64,000 nucleotides of DNA, from NCBI GenBank assembly GCA_024138025.1, contig JAMXBD010000235.1, positions 186,001 through 250,000 on the forward strand, in the 5' to 3' direction. The DNA is from Combretum micranthum (taxonomy: Eukaryota > Streptophyta > Magnoliopsida > Myrtales > Combretaceae). The translations under genes were made by a program, and so were the position numbers. The stretch's first letter is position 1. Every line of letters begins with the position of its first letter. The notes below the pieces were generated by a model. It saw only the letters and a program-made list of their open reading frames with translations, did not search any database and was not told the DNA's origin. This document shows, one piece after another, positions 24,481-35,305 of this stretch.

Positions 24481-25616
24481 CCTCCTCCCTTTTTTTTTTA
24501 ATCTATCTACCCATGTAACAAATATACCCCTGCTATTTGTGAAAAGTTTCTCCTTTTATTTTTCCTTTCCTTTTTCAACCTTATCTCAACACTTTGGATG
24601 TATCTATTCATAATTTTATACATTAATGCATACCATTACTAAATGAGAAAAGTTTCCCAGTATTAACACATTATAGAGGAGGATGAGTGACATTTAAGTA
24701 CCAATAAAATTACAACACATGAAAATATAAATGATAAAACCATATCTTATTCGTGTATCTAAATATTATCAGTATATGCTCTCAATGATCATACTTATAT
24801 ATGGCGTATTAATACCAAAACTCTTTTTTTCTCGATAGATACTAATTAAAGATAGAATATACAATAATATTTGTAAACATTATGTATACTAATACAAATT
24901 TAGGCACGAGTTTAATAAATTTGATAATATTTATACATATTTCAAACTCTTAACTCTTTTATTATTAAAAAAACAAAACTCTTAACTCTAATTCCAACCT
25001 CTCTTAAGTATGTTCATGCGCATAGAATGATAATTATTAACCTTGACCCATAACAAGCTCATTGAGAATAAGTATAGAATGCACTTGCTTCATCTCATCA
25101 ATCAATTATTAAGGTGATCTATGGTTATTATCCAGTTCAAGTGCTAATATATAGCCTGAAAGGAATCATGAGTCATTGGTCTTAGTACTTGAGCTAGTGT
25201 TAAGGATTTGCAGAACTACGTATGATCCATTCGAATATGAACAGAATTTTCATTTGTGATTATTTTATCCATTTTACAAGAGAATATAATTCACTTTGCA
25301 TTCTAGTGGAACAAAGGAAGAATTTGGAGCTTGGTATCTAAAAGGACATGTTCTTTGATACTACTGGATCTAGAATAGTTATGAAATCTAAGGAAAGATG
25401 AATGGAGAGTTCTAACAGTTACGTTGATAACTACGGTCATTCCCACGATCATGTTAATTCGCACGGCTGTGCCTGAGGTCGTATTCGCCCAAATTACACA
25501 CAAGTGAAGCTCAAAGAGGGTCATACCCATTCCTATGCCTCGCAATTAAGGCCTTGGCTTAAGCCTTGCCCACTTCCATGACCATGCCATTGGTCAGGAT
25601 CTTTTTTTTGGTGCAT
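24481..25616. other. Intergenic DNA with a possible decayed coding fragment
   Basis: AT-rich, except that 25270-25580 is more balanced in composition. A + frame from 25400 reads MESSNSYVDNYGHSHDH and on to a stop, then continues open in the same frame for about another 35 codons with further His residues. It may be a dead gene remnant; see the separate finding. Confidence 0.35.
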
Positions 25617-25621
25617 CATAT
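25617..25621. repeat. Target duplication of the copia element (left), CATAT
   Basis: CATAT lies directly before the 5' LTR and is repeated exactly directly after the 3' LTR at 32586-32590. Five bases is the usual Ty1/copia integration footprint. Confidence 0.75.
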
Positions 25622-25875
25622 TGTGGAAAGGAAATCAACTCTTGTGCATTTAATTAGGAAATTAGTTATTTTCTTTATTTATAATAGATTTTTAGTCAAA
25701 TATTGTACATTTATTTACTTCCTTTTTGGTGGGATTCCTAATTAAAAGGAGTTATGTTTCCTTTTTTGGACTAGTACACTGGCCATCCTAGGATACACAC
25801 ACACACACATATTAGGATTTAAATACATTGTTTTTTTAATATGAATATTAAGAATTCTCCTCATTGATTTCTTTA
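25622..25875 (+). repeat. 5' LTR of the copia element
   Basis: Begins TGTGGAAAGG and ends TTTCTTTA just before the primer-binding site. It contains an (AC)n run at about 25794-25811 where the 3' LTR has (AT)n. The ancestral end was probably TTCTTCA: this copy has TA and the other has CG. Confidence 0.85.
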
Positions 25876-25888
25876 TGGTATCGGAGCC
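25876..25888 (+). promoter_or_regulatory. Primer-binding site, TGGTATCGGAGCC
   Basis: It follows the 5' LTR directly and differs at one base from TGGTATCAGAGCC, the usual plant copia site complementary to the 3' end of initiator tRNA-Met. Minus-strand cDNA synthesis would have started here. Confidence 0.85.
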
Positions 25889-25948
25889 ATTTTTGAACCT
25901 TAATCATTCTCAAATTTTTTTCCCTTCTCTCATTCCCGTTCTCTCATC

Positions 25949-27290
25949 ATGAAAAAATATGGTATGGCCTCACAATCTTCTTTCTCAAAGGTTATCATCG
26001 TCCCTGGTACTTCTTCTCATCTTGTCACAAATCATAAACTTCATGGCCATAATTTTCTTCATTGGTCACAATCAGTTTTCATGTATATTCGTAGTAGAGG
26101 AAAGGATAGACATCTCACTAAGGATGCAACCAAGTCGGGTTTCGGACGGGTCATATGAACTCGAACCTAAACCGGCTATACTATAGGGAATACCAAACCC
26201 AACCTTATAACCCTTAGGGTTTTCCTTCTGTATCAAAATCAGCCCTGTATGGTTTACTCTAAAACCCACCGCCCGCCCAATTACCCGCCTAACTATTAAC
26301 CCGATTACCCACCCGACCATCCACCTAATTATCAACCCGAACTCGCTCTGCTTTTTTAATAGATTTAGCAATTTAAGCCAATAATATAATAGTCTAATAA
26401 TATAGTAATTCACCTTCTCTTTGCCACCCTATTTTTAAATTTAGCCTGTTACTATATTTACATTATAATTTTTTTTTATTGGGACTAACAAGTCGGGTGG
26501 GTATTCATCAGGTTTAAGTAGTATCCAAACCCGACCCTATTACCTTATAGGGTTCAACCCTATAGGGTTTTTTATATGGTTAGACAGGTCGAAAACCTAT
26601 AAATGGCCCACCCGATTTTATCCCTACATCTTACTGGCAAAATCTCAACTCCAGAAACAATAGATCCTAAATACTGGGCTTGAAAACTAATGATCACTTG
26701 GTTATGTCATGCCTAATCAATTCCTTGACCACGAAGGTTAGAAAAAACTTCATACTTTATAGAACAACCAAGGAGATGTGAGAGGCTACACATGAAACTT
26801 ATTCTAGCACAAAGAATTCCTCAAAATTATTTGAGATTGAGACCAGATTATATGACCTACGACAAGGAGACTTAAGTGTTACTCAATACTTCAACACTCT
26901 CCCACGTTGTTGGTTGCAATTGGACATGTACAAGATTTATTCTTGGAAATGTTTTGACGACTTTGCCTTGTATAGGAAGATTGTTGAGCAGAAAAGGACA
27001 ATCAATTTCCTTCTTAGTCTCAATAAAGACCTAGATGAGTTCAGGAGGAAAATCATGGGAATTAAACCCCTTCTTACTATTCGAGAAGCCTTTGTAGTGG
27101 CTTGGAGAGAAGAGAGTAGAAAGAAAAAGATGATGACAAACAATCACACCACACCTGCTGCTAAGGGTTAGCCTTGTACACTTACAATTCCTCTCAAAAT
27201 AATACGCCCAGGAAAGGATGAACATGGTGCGACCATTGTAAGAAACTTGGTCATGTAAAGGAAACATGCTGGAAATCACATGGAAAACCT
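25949..27290 (+). pseudogene. Copia gag, disrupted
   Basis: The frame opens with the N-terminal Gag block, LHGHNFLHWSQSV followed by RGKDRHLT, as in plant copia Gag. A hAT-like insertion cuts it at 26119. The downstream part continues in broken frames with DLSVTQYFNTL-like bases and then a clean stretch from 26914 to 27171 (LDMYKIYSW..., ending in Lys-rich sequence). A CCHC zinc knuckle, CDHCKKLGHVKETC, lies at 27228-27269. Stops and frameshifts separate the blocks. Gag would have packaged the RNA in virus-like particles. ATG at 25949 or 25964 would be the start. Confidence 0.85.
26119..26626. mobile_element. hAT-like element nested in copia gag
   Basis: The left end is TAAGGATGCAACCAAGTCGGG; the reverse complement of the right end is TAGGGATAAAATCGGGTGGG. 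The flanks are CATCTCAC (26111-26118) and CATCTTAC (26627-26634), a 7-of-8 target duplication. Removing the element and one flank rejoins the gag reading from RHLT to GKIS. The interior is full of CCCG/CGGG words and the palindrome-like 'accctatagggtt', with no coding sequence. It belongs with the element at 158-1096. Confidence 0.75.
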
Positions 27291-28738
27291 ATAGATTAAA
27301 AGCCATCTAATGGTCAATATGACAAGGGAAATCGTGCAAATGTTGCTGTCACAACAGATAATAATGCAGAAGTTAGTCTGCTCACCAATAAACAAATTGA
27401 GGTACTCCAGAAAATGCTTGGTCACTAATTCTGGACAAGCATCTTAATCCTCTGCCAAGCAACATACCAGCATTTTGACATACCAAGGTGTCTTATCCTA
27501 TACTCATATAGTTCAAAATAGCACTTGAAAACCTTGGATGGTTGACTCAGGAGTCTCAAATCATATGACCAAAGACATCAATGTCCTCAAAAATAAATTT
27601 CCATGCACTAGTCACTCTATAGTACAAATAGCTTGTGGATCATTCTCACCACTAGTAGGAAACAAATCAGTCGAATTGACAAAAGATCTTCACCTTTACT
27701 TTGTCCTTTATGTTCCTAAATTGAACTACAATGTACTTTCAATCAGTCAAATTACTTGTGACTTGAAATGTGTGACTAAATACTATTCCAATATTTGTGA
27801 TTTTTAGGTAGTGGATTTAGGGAAGGTAATGGCAATGCTGAGATGCGTGGTGGCCTATATTTACTCAAAGAAAATGATCTTCTCAATAGACAAGTTCACC
27901 CATCAAGTTGCGTTTCTAAGTCTAGTTCAAATTAAGTCAAGTTTATTTCAAAAAATGTGTTTGTTTCAGTCAAGAGTCAAGTCATGTTATGGCATTATCA
28001 CAATGGTCATCCAAACTTTATATACATTGAAAAGTTGTTTCCCCATTTGTTTAACAATAAAAAATCCAATTTTTATCAATGTGAAATTTCTCGACTTGCA
28101 AAACATACCAGACATGTATATCCTGGTCTACAATACAAAACTTCACATCCATTTTTTGTGATTCACAATGATATCTAGGACCCTCACGATTGAAAAATAC
28201 AAATAGGGCTCAGTGGTTTGTGACATTCATAGATGATCATATAAGAACAACTTGGACCTTTCTTATGAAAGAAAAATCCAAAGCAGCTACCATATTTCAA
28301 TCCTTTCATTCTATGATCTCTACTCAATTTCAATGGAACATTCAAGTTCTTAAAATAAATAAAGCTAAGGAGTATTTTAATTCCATCCTTGGTCTTTATC
28401 GTTCCAAGCATGGCATCATTCATATAAGTTTGTGTGTTGATACACCTCAACAAAATGGGATCGCTGGGAGAAAAAATAGACATTTACTTGAGGTGGCCTG
28501 TGCCACTATGTTCTCTAATCACGTGCCCAAACATTTTTGGGGGGAAGCTATACCCATAACCACATATCTCATCAATAGGATGCTTAGTCAAGTCCTAAAA
28601 TGCCAAAATCCTTGTCATATTCTCATGAAAACCTATCGAAATATCCATTCTTTTTCTTTTGATCTACCATTGAAGGTTCTTGGTTATTCTTCCTTTGTTC
28701 ACATCCATCAACAGCATCACACCAAACTTGATCCCAAG

Positions 28739-30229
28739 TGATAGACATGAGTTATCTATGATTTTTATGGATATTTAAGTAAAATTTAAATCCCTGAATT
28801 ATGTTTTTCATTTAAGATTTGATACTTAAATCAATAATATTTTCAATTTAGGTGACTCTTAATCATAACAACACATTTTAAAGCAAAATGGATACAAGTC
28901 ACGGGCGAGATAGGAGCAAAACGACACCTACAGCAAGGATCATGGGCTTTAGTCGCCTGTGATATGAAGCGAGGAAGAAGAAAATCAAACACAGAAAGAA
29001 TCCAGCCTCCATGGTCGCCCGTGATTTGAAGAAAATGAAGAACAACAAGAATCCCAGCCTCCTGGTCGCCCGTGATTTAGAGAAAAACAAACCACAGCAC
29101 AAATCGCTCCCTTTTGGTCTCCCATGATGAATTGTCTGCAAGACGACGGTTTTACTTTCCTTTCATTTAAGTGATACATGGTTTGGATAGAAGACACAAT
29201 TATTTATCCAAGTGTGTACTGCTTGAACCAAATATTTGGAGAGTTTAGAAGATAGAAGACATCCATTTAGATATATAGTTTTTACTCGCTTGTTCATAGT
29301 TTAGGAAGTAAGTGCTATAATTGTTCATGTTGGGAAAGTGTTATAATATGTTCTATTCCAGAAGAAACTCGAGAGAGACGACAGGAATCAAGTGTTTGTG
29401 TATATAAAAGTATCTTCATTGTTGTAATTCAAAAGGGATTTCTTTTTATTCTTCTTATTTTCTTATTGTATGAATTGTTCTATCATAATTATGTTTTCTC
29501 TGAGTTTATGTTTATATTTCATCATGTGTGAGTAATTGTCAGACTCATGTCACCATAGGGTAGCATGTATTCTAATGAATTGAATGTTTAATGTTGTATG
29601 AATTCCTAATCTCTATAGTGTATTAATTTATTCTAATTTTAAGTGGTGCATGACTTAGGATTAGATCAGATTTCCACGGGATGCGATTAAGAAATCTACC
29701 TGTGGAATAGATCTAAGCTATAGAGAAAAATTGCCCATGATGCCTAGAGATAGGGTTGTGGAATTTTCTGCATGTAATTGAATAACTATATGAGGATCAT
29801 GATTGTATGCAATTTTAGTCGGCTGTTAACTAGGAAGAGATTTCGGTAGACATGGCTAGAATTAGGGTTCAATAGACTCAAGAGAGATATTAAACTAGTA
29901 ATTGGGAATCCCGCAGTTAGGAATGATTCAACAACTAGTGAAATTATAGTACATGTTAACTAATTGGTGAAGCGAGTCTGAATTGTTATTAATTAAATTA
30001 AATTTATTTGTTAATTCATGTTATAATATAGTTTTAGTTGAGAATTATTTAAGCGTTTAATATTAAATTTTCATTTGAATTAATCTGCTAGATAATAATT
30101 AAAAAGGTGAGTAGTAGTACTTATTGATGGCTTCGAGGAATACGACCCTGTAATCTATTCCTATACCATAATTGATAGGTGCACTTGCCTAGCGTTGACC
30201 AAATTATAAGAAAAGATCATAGGATATTA
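28739..30229. mobile_element. Probable solo LTR nested in copia pol
   Basis: Pol breaks at 28738 and resumes at 30230. CCAAG ends the left flank (28734-28738) and is repeated at 30230-30234. Taking out the insert and one CCAAG rejoins the reading LDPK to SLKCIFF. The insert starts with TG, ends in TA (a decayed CA?), has a TATATAAAAG box at 29401-29410, and lacks any retrotransposon protein. A 1.49-kb single LTR left by recombination between LTRs fits this best. The region near 30140-30195 ('aggtgcacttgcct') resembles the ends of some plant gypsy LTRs, but the family is not certain. Confidence 0.6.
28952..29128. repeat. Tandem repeat of about 52-62 bp inside the solo LTR
   Basis: Three units begin at 28952, 29014 and 29065 with GTCGCC(T/C)GTGAT. 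A fourth, diverged start (GTCTCCCATGAT) lies at 29117. Repeats of this kind are common in the U3 part of plant LTRs. Confidence 0.7.
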
Positions 30230-32325
30230 CCAAGTCCCTCAAATGCATCTTCTTCGATTACTCCTCTAAAAAAGGAGACAAGTGTTACTTTCCAATCACT
30301 TGGAAAGTATATAACTCCATGGATGTATCCTTCTTTGAAGACCAATCTTACTTTCCCAACTCTGACATTTAGAGGGAGAGTTCGAGGGAGTATCAGATTT
30401 GGGATGTCCTTCAAGAGACTTAGGCCACTTTTACTCACTAACTCCATTTGAACCAAACTTTGTCACTAAAACAGTCCTTAAAATAGTCTTTGCTCCTACT
30501 AGTGAAACTGTCCCAATTATCTCAAATCAACCTCAACTTGACACTAATATAAAGGACACTATGCAGGCCTAAGATTGTTAAGAACCGGAACCAAGTCCTC
30601 CTGCATCTAATAATCATAATGGTATGGATTTCTTATCTCATGGCTCTTTGTGTCGATGGTTGGTGGCTTTAATCAACCAATTGCACATAGGAAAGTTGTC
30701 TAAGGGCTGGTTGTCCAATCAAAAGATATGTGGCATATGTGAAGCTACTACCTCCTTACAGGGCTTTTTGTGTCAAACCTTGACAATTTACAGGTTCTTA
30801 ACTCTATCCAAGAGGCTCTAAAGATCCCAGCATGGAAACAAGTGGTTGAGGAAGAAATTTGGGCTCTAGAAAGTAATGATACATGGACACTTACAAAACT
30901 ACCTCATAACAAAAATACGGCTAGCTGCAGATAGACATTCACTGTCAAATATAAAGTAGATGGAAGTGTCGAGAGATTCAAAGCCAGGCTTGTAGCAAAA
31001 GGTTTCACACGGTCATATAAGATTGACTACCAGGAGACTTTTACACCAATTACCAAACTCAATACTATTTGGGTTCTACTCTCTCTTGCAGTGAATCAAG
31101 ATTGGTTTCTATAGCAACTTGATAAAATGTCTTCTTCAATGGGGACCTTGAAGAAGAAGTTTACATGACTATACCTCCAGGATTGGAAACCAGCTTAAAT
31201 AGCAGGTTAGTTTGCAAGTTGAAAAAGTCCTTATATGGGTTGAAATAGTTTCCTTGTGCATGGTTTGATAGGTTTGCTAAAACTGTAATACCAAACAGAT
31301 ACCATCAGTGTCAAGATAATCATACATTGTTTGTTAAAGCCAATCTAGGAGGCAAGATCGTTATTCTTATAGTGTATATAGATGATATCACCTTGAAAGG
31401 TGATGATTTTGAGGAATTATGAATTTAAAAAAGATGCTGGCAACAAAATTTGAGATTAAGGATCTCAAGACTCTCAGGTATTTTTTACAAATGGAGGTGG
31501 CTCGGTCTAAGGAGAGAATTGTCATGTGCTAAAGAAAGTACATCTTGGACCTATTAAGTGAAACTAGCTTGCGTGGGTGAAAACCTATTGACACAACCAT
31601 GGATCCCAAAAAAGAGCCAAATAGAAATGAAGAAAACATTCCAGTTGACAAGGGAAGATATGAAAGACTTGTTGGCAAACTTATCTACCTATCACACATA
31701 AGATCAGATATTGCATACTCAATCAGTGTAGTGAGTCAACACATGAATAATCCGAGTGAGGATCACTTGGAAGCAGGGAACATAATTTTGAAATATCTAA
31801 AGATGATTCTAAGGCATGGTTTACTGGTTAAAAAATCTGAAAACCATGAGGTGGAGATGTACACTAATGCTAGCTAGGCAGGAGAGTTAACTGATAGGAG
31901 GTCGACTATTGGTTATTGTTCATATGTTTGGGGGAAACCTCATCACTTAGAGAAGCAAAAAGCAAGCTGTTGTATTACAAGGTAGCGCAAAATCGATGTA
32001 TCATGCTCTTGTACTAAGAATATGTGAGGGAATGTGGCTTCAAAAGTTATTAAGGGAACTTAAGGCTAAGATAAAGGACTCGGCCAAGATGTTTAGTGAA
32101 AGTTAAGCAGCCACTAACATAGCCAAAAATCTTGGCACCATGACAGAAGAAAACACATCAAGATTGTCGACACTTCATCTTAGAAAAGGTCAACAATGGG
32201 ATTATTCAAGTAAGCTATATTCCAACAAAGCTCTAGATTGCTAATATTCTCACCAAAGCACTACTGAGGGTCAGCTCTGATGAATTGAACTCCAAGCTTG
32301 GTTTGTATAATATATAAAACCCATC

Positions 32326-32336
32326 TTGAGGGGGAG
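32326..32336 (+). promoter_or_regulatory. Polypurine tract of the copia element
   Basis: TTGAGGGGGAG lies immediately before the 3' LTR start TGTC, the position from which plus-strand DNA synthesis is primed. Confidence 0.85.
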
Positions 32337-32585
32337 TGTCAAAAAGGAAATAAACCTATGTGCATATAATTAGGAAACTAGTTATTTTCTTTATTTAGAA
32401 TACATTTTTGGTCAAATATTGTAAATTTATTGCTTTCCTTTTTGGTAGGATTCCTAATTAAAAGGAATTCTGTTTCCTTTTTTGGACACGTATGCCATCC
32501 ATCCTAGGATATATATATATACAAGGATGTAAACACATTATTTCTTTAATATGGATATTAAGAATTTCCCTCATTGATTTCTTCG
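32337..32585 (+). repeat. 3' LTR of the copia element
   Basis: Begins TGTCAAAAAGG and ends TTTCTTCG. It aligns along its full length with 25622-25875. CATAT follows at 32586-32590. Confidence 0.85.
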
Positions 32586-33044
32586 CATATAGAATTGAAT
32601 TGTTCACATCTTTCAGTTTTAGTTTTATCAATACCCTAAAACCATAAACACAAAAATACCTTATTGTAAGAGACTAATTAAAAGAAGCCTTGTGATTGAT
32701 TAGTATATGAAGTCCAACAAGTATCATAGTCACTTCTATTTGTCGTAACTTTTAGAGAGAGAAGACAAACAATATTTTTCAAAGCAAGTTCTACTCTTAA
32801 AGATCAAATAAGTTATTCAAGTGAATATTACGATATCTAGATCTATTGCTAAAAAACTACAAGATTAATAAAGCTTCCTTGTCTATCACTAATGCATTGT
32901 AGACACTAAGATTACCTATTTTTCTTCCCTGTCATTCTCTCTAAGTCACCTCATGATGTGTCATCTCATTGTCATTATTATGAGATCACATGTAAAAAGC
33001 AATACTTGTTTGATATATATACATGCCCACGTCAAGCATAATCC

Positions 33045-33158
33045 TTTATCTACAAATCTTTTCACCTATGATCCATCTTAAATTGAGTTATTGACTAGAG
33101 AAGATCTTTTTATCTACAAATCTTTTCACCTATGATCCATCTTAAATTGAGTTATTGA
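33045..33158. repeat. Two identical 50-bp direct repeats, period 64
   Basis: Copies at 33045-33094 and 33109-33158 are identical from TTTATCTACAAATC to GAGTTATTGA, separated by 14 bp. The identity implies a recent local duplication. Confidence 0.9.
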
Positions 33159-33503
33159 GTTTACTAGTTTAACATAACATGGGTAGGAATTAATTATTAT
33201 GGTTATAGCCAACTAGAGAAGATCTTTTTTTTTATTATTATTTTCCTATTTCTTAATCTATCTTTGTAGTGATTTTAAACCTTCTAATAGAATGGTTATT
33301 CGATCCAACTCAATAATTGCCTAAAGAATTTTTTTTTTCGAGCCATTAAAATGTACGAAGGGGGGGAGGGAAGGGGGCGGCGAGGTTGGGGTTGTTTCAA
33401 ACCAGGTATATCTCACTCAAGACGAGAGAATATGGCACTAGACTACAAAATCGTTGACCTTGAAGGAATGATTTAACTTATCAACAAAGGATGATATTAA
33501 ATG

Positions 33504-33506
<3 letters not shown>

Positions 33507-33565
<59 letters not shown>
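33507..33565. repeat. (AG)n microsatellite
   Basis: About 28 almost uninterrupted AG/GA dinucleotides. Confidence 0.95.
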
Positions 33566-33571
<6 letters not shown>

Positions 33572-34788
33572 GGTGGTGCCACTTAAGGTTAATCATCAAA
33601 CTAAATCAAAACCAAACTGAAAATTAAATTTAACTGGATCGAACTACAAAAGGATAATCTTTTGCACGTAAATCACACTTTAGTTCGAAGAGGGTCATTA
33701 ACAGGGACAAATGCATAAATGCTATGGTATGGGACTAGTTTCTCTTTCGAAGAAAGAAATTTTATTGTCCCTATTCCTAGGATTATTTTCGTCCTAATGT
33801 TATTTTGTAATTTTTTATAATATTATAATTACTTTATTTGTCCACAAAATTATATTATTGTAACAAGACAACCTTATTAGTTTTACAAATTCTAACTAAT
33901 CAAATAATAAAAAAAAACTATAAAATTTTGGGGATTGAGTCTTTGGTCTCACGATATATAATGAAAATAATTATTTAAACTACATATCCCTTCTTTTCCT
34001 AATAAATTATTAATCAAATGATTCTAATTTGGAAATTTGCACCATTTTCTTTTTTGAACAAATCTGTACCATTTTTCAGTTTTGTTGTACATGTGCAAAA
34101 CAACCTCATTGACGGCTGAGCTATTACTTCTAGTGTGCTCATATTATATTAAACATTTAATTTATCGGTTTAACCATATCTACTCATTATATCAATAATA
34201 ATATTATCCAAAAAAATCTTGGGGGACCGAGAACCCTTGATGCCCCCCAGGTCCATCCCTGGTCATTAATTAAACCTAAATCAATCTATTTCTTATTAAA
34301 ATAAGACACTTTTAGATTTAAATCCTCTAAGCATCTTGATATACTCTTATTTACTTATTCCTTCTTATATTCTGTTATCCCATTCTTAGTTTTTTTTGCA
34401 ATTCACTACTTTTTCTTTGTCATCTTCTCTTGTTTCTCAAGCGAACTACTTTTGTATCACTAAAGATATAATGTTACCATGATGTTTATTATGTGGCTTA
34501 AATTCTTATATAATATTCCTCAATTTAATATTAATATTTGAAAGAGAACTTTGATAACTAATAGTATTGTCAATAAGTTATTTTTAAAAGCAATCAAAAC
34601 AAAACCAAATCAAATTAAATCGCATTAATCTCAAATTGTTAAAATGGTTTGATTCATCAAGGAATGAACTAAAGTATTTGAATTAAAGCATTTCGTACGT
34701 GGTTCAGTTTAATTTCAACGCTGTCTTATAAACTGAATCAAATCAAATCATGATCACTTACTGCCACTACTACTAAAGTTTAGAGTTA

Positions 34789-34866
34789 GGAAATAATTGA
34801 AATCACTTTGAATTTTTGCAAAGTGAAGGAAATAATTGAAATCACTTTGAATTTTTGCAAAGTGAA
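34789..34866. repeat. Two perfect 39-bp tandem copies, each with a hairpin
   Basis: Copies 34789-34827 and 34828-34866 are identical. Each contains TCACTTTG, an 8-base spacer, and CAAAGTGA, an 8-bp perfect stem. The two stems together can form a larger alternative structure. Confidence 0.9.
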
Positions 34867-34920
34867 GAACGAAGGATCAAGACTATATTTACAAGGATGG
34901 GATTAAAGATTTATAACTAT

Positions 34921-35305
34921 GGAAAAATGCAAATAATCCTTAAACTTTGACTTAAATGTAGATATACCTCTTAAACTTTCTAATATCACAAACAACCTCC
35001 TCTAAACTTGATAAATTGACAACACTAAGGATGTTTGACAATTTAGTTTAATAAAAACACACCAAATGAAGTTTTTGGGGGTGTTAAAACACATTTTAAT
35101 AAACTTGGAGAGTGCCTATGCATCAAAGTCAAAGTTTAGGAGAGTTGTTTAAAAAATTTTTAGGATCATTTACCAATTTATGAATGTTCTTTAGCAGTGG
35201 CTAAAAAGACAAAAAAAAGTTTATGAGTATATTTTATAATATTTGAAAGTTTAAAGAATATTTATATATTAAATTCAAAGTTTAAAGGGCTTTAGCATTT
35301 TTTTA
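34921..35305. mobile_element. Noncoding element with long terminal inverted repeats
   Basis: The left arm 'aaaaatgcaaataatcc', then 'ttaaactttga', pairs with the right-arm reverse complement 'aaaaatgctaaagccc', then 'tttaaactttga'. The inner part also has repeated 'aaactt' words. It resembles the other inverted-repeat elements of this window but is not an obvious copy of any. No coding sequence. Confidence 0.45.

Larger units (their letters stand above)
27530..32317 (+). pseudogene. Copia pol (protease, integrase, RT, RNase H), disrupted
   Basis: In order: protease motif WMVDSGVSNHMT (27535-27570); integrase from about 27960 to 28738 with FVTFIDDHIRTTW and TPQQNGIAGRKNRHLLEVA; after the nested insertion, MDVSFFE near 30316; reverse transcriptase from about 30835 with RFKARLVAKGF and the active-site string VYIDD (31372-31386, usually YVDD); RNase H near 31856 with YTNAS then a stop, and DRRSTIGYC; a C-terminal IPTKLQIANILTKAL block ending in TAA at 32315. 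Stops include TAG at 30932-30934, where Trp is expected, and one near 31113. There are frameshifts near 31126 and 31420. Pol would copy and integrate the element; this copy cannot make a working enzyme. Confidence 0.9.
25622..32585 (+). mobile_element. Dead Ty1/copia LTR retrotransposon with nested insertions
   Basis: All landmarks of a copia element are present in order: 5' LTR, tRNA-Met-like primer site, gag with zinc knuckle, protease, integrase, reverse transcriptase, RNase H, polypurine tract, 3' LTR, and a perfect 5-bp target duplication. The two LTRs differ at roughly 15-20 percent of sites by eye, and the coding region has stops, frameshifts and lost catalytic residues, so the element is old and cannot move by itself. 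A hAT-like element (26119-26626) interrupts gag and a probable solo LTR (28739-30229) interrupts pol. Without these, about 4.97 kb remains, a normal copia length. Confidence 0.9.
32591..34920. other. Intergenic DNA with simple and duplicated repeats
   Basis: No gene is seen. It contains a 50-bp direct duplication (33045-33094 and 33109-33158), a further copy of the intervening 'ctagagaagatcttttt' near 33211, a G-rich patch (33360-33390) and a long (AG)n tract. Confidence 0.5.
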
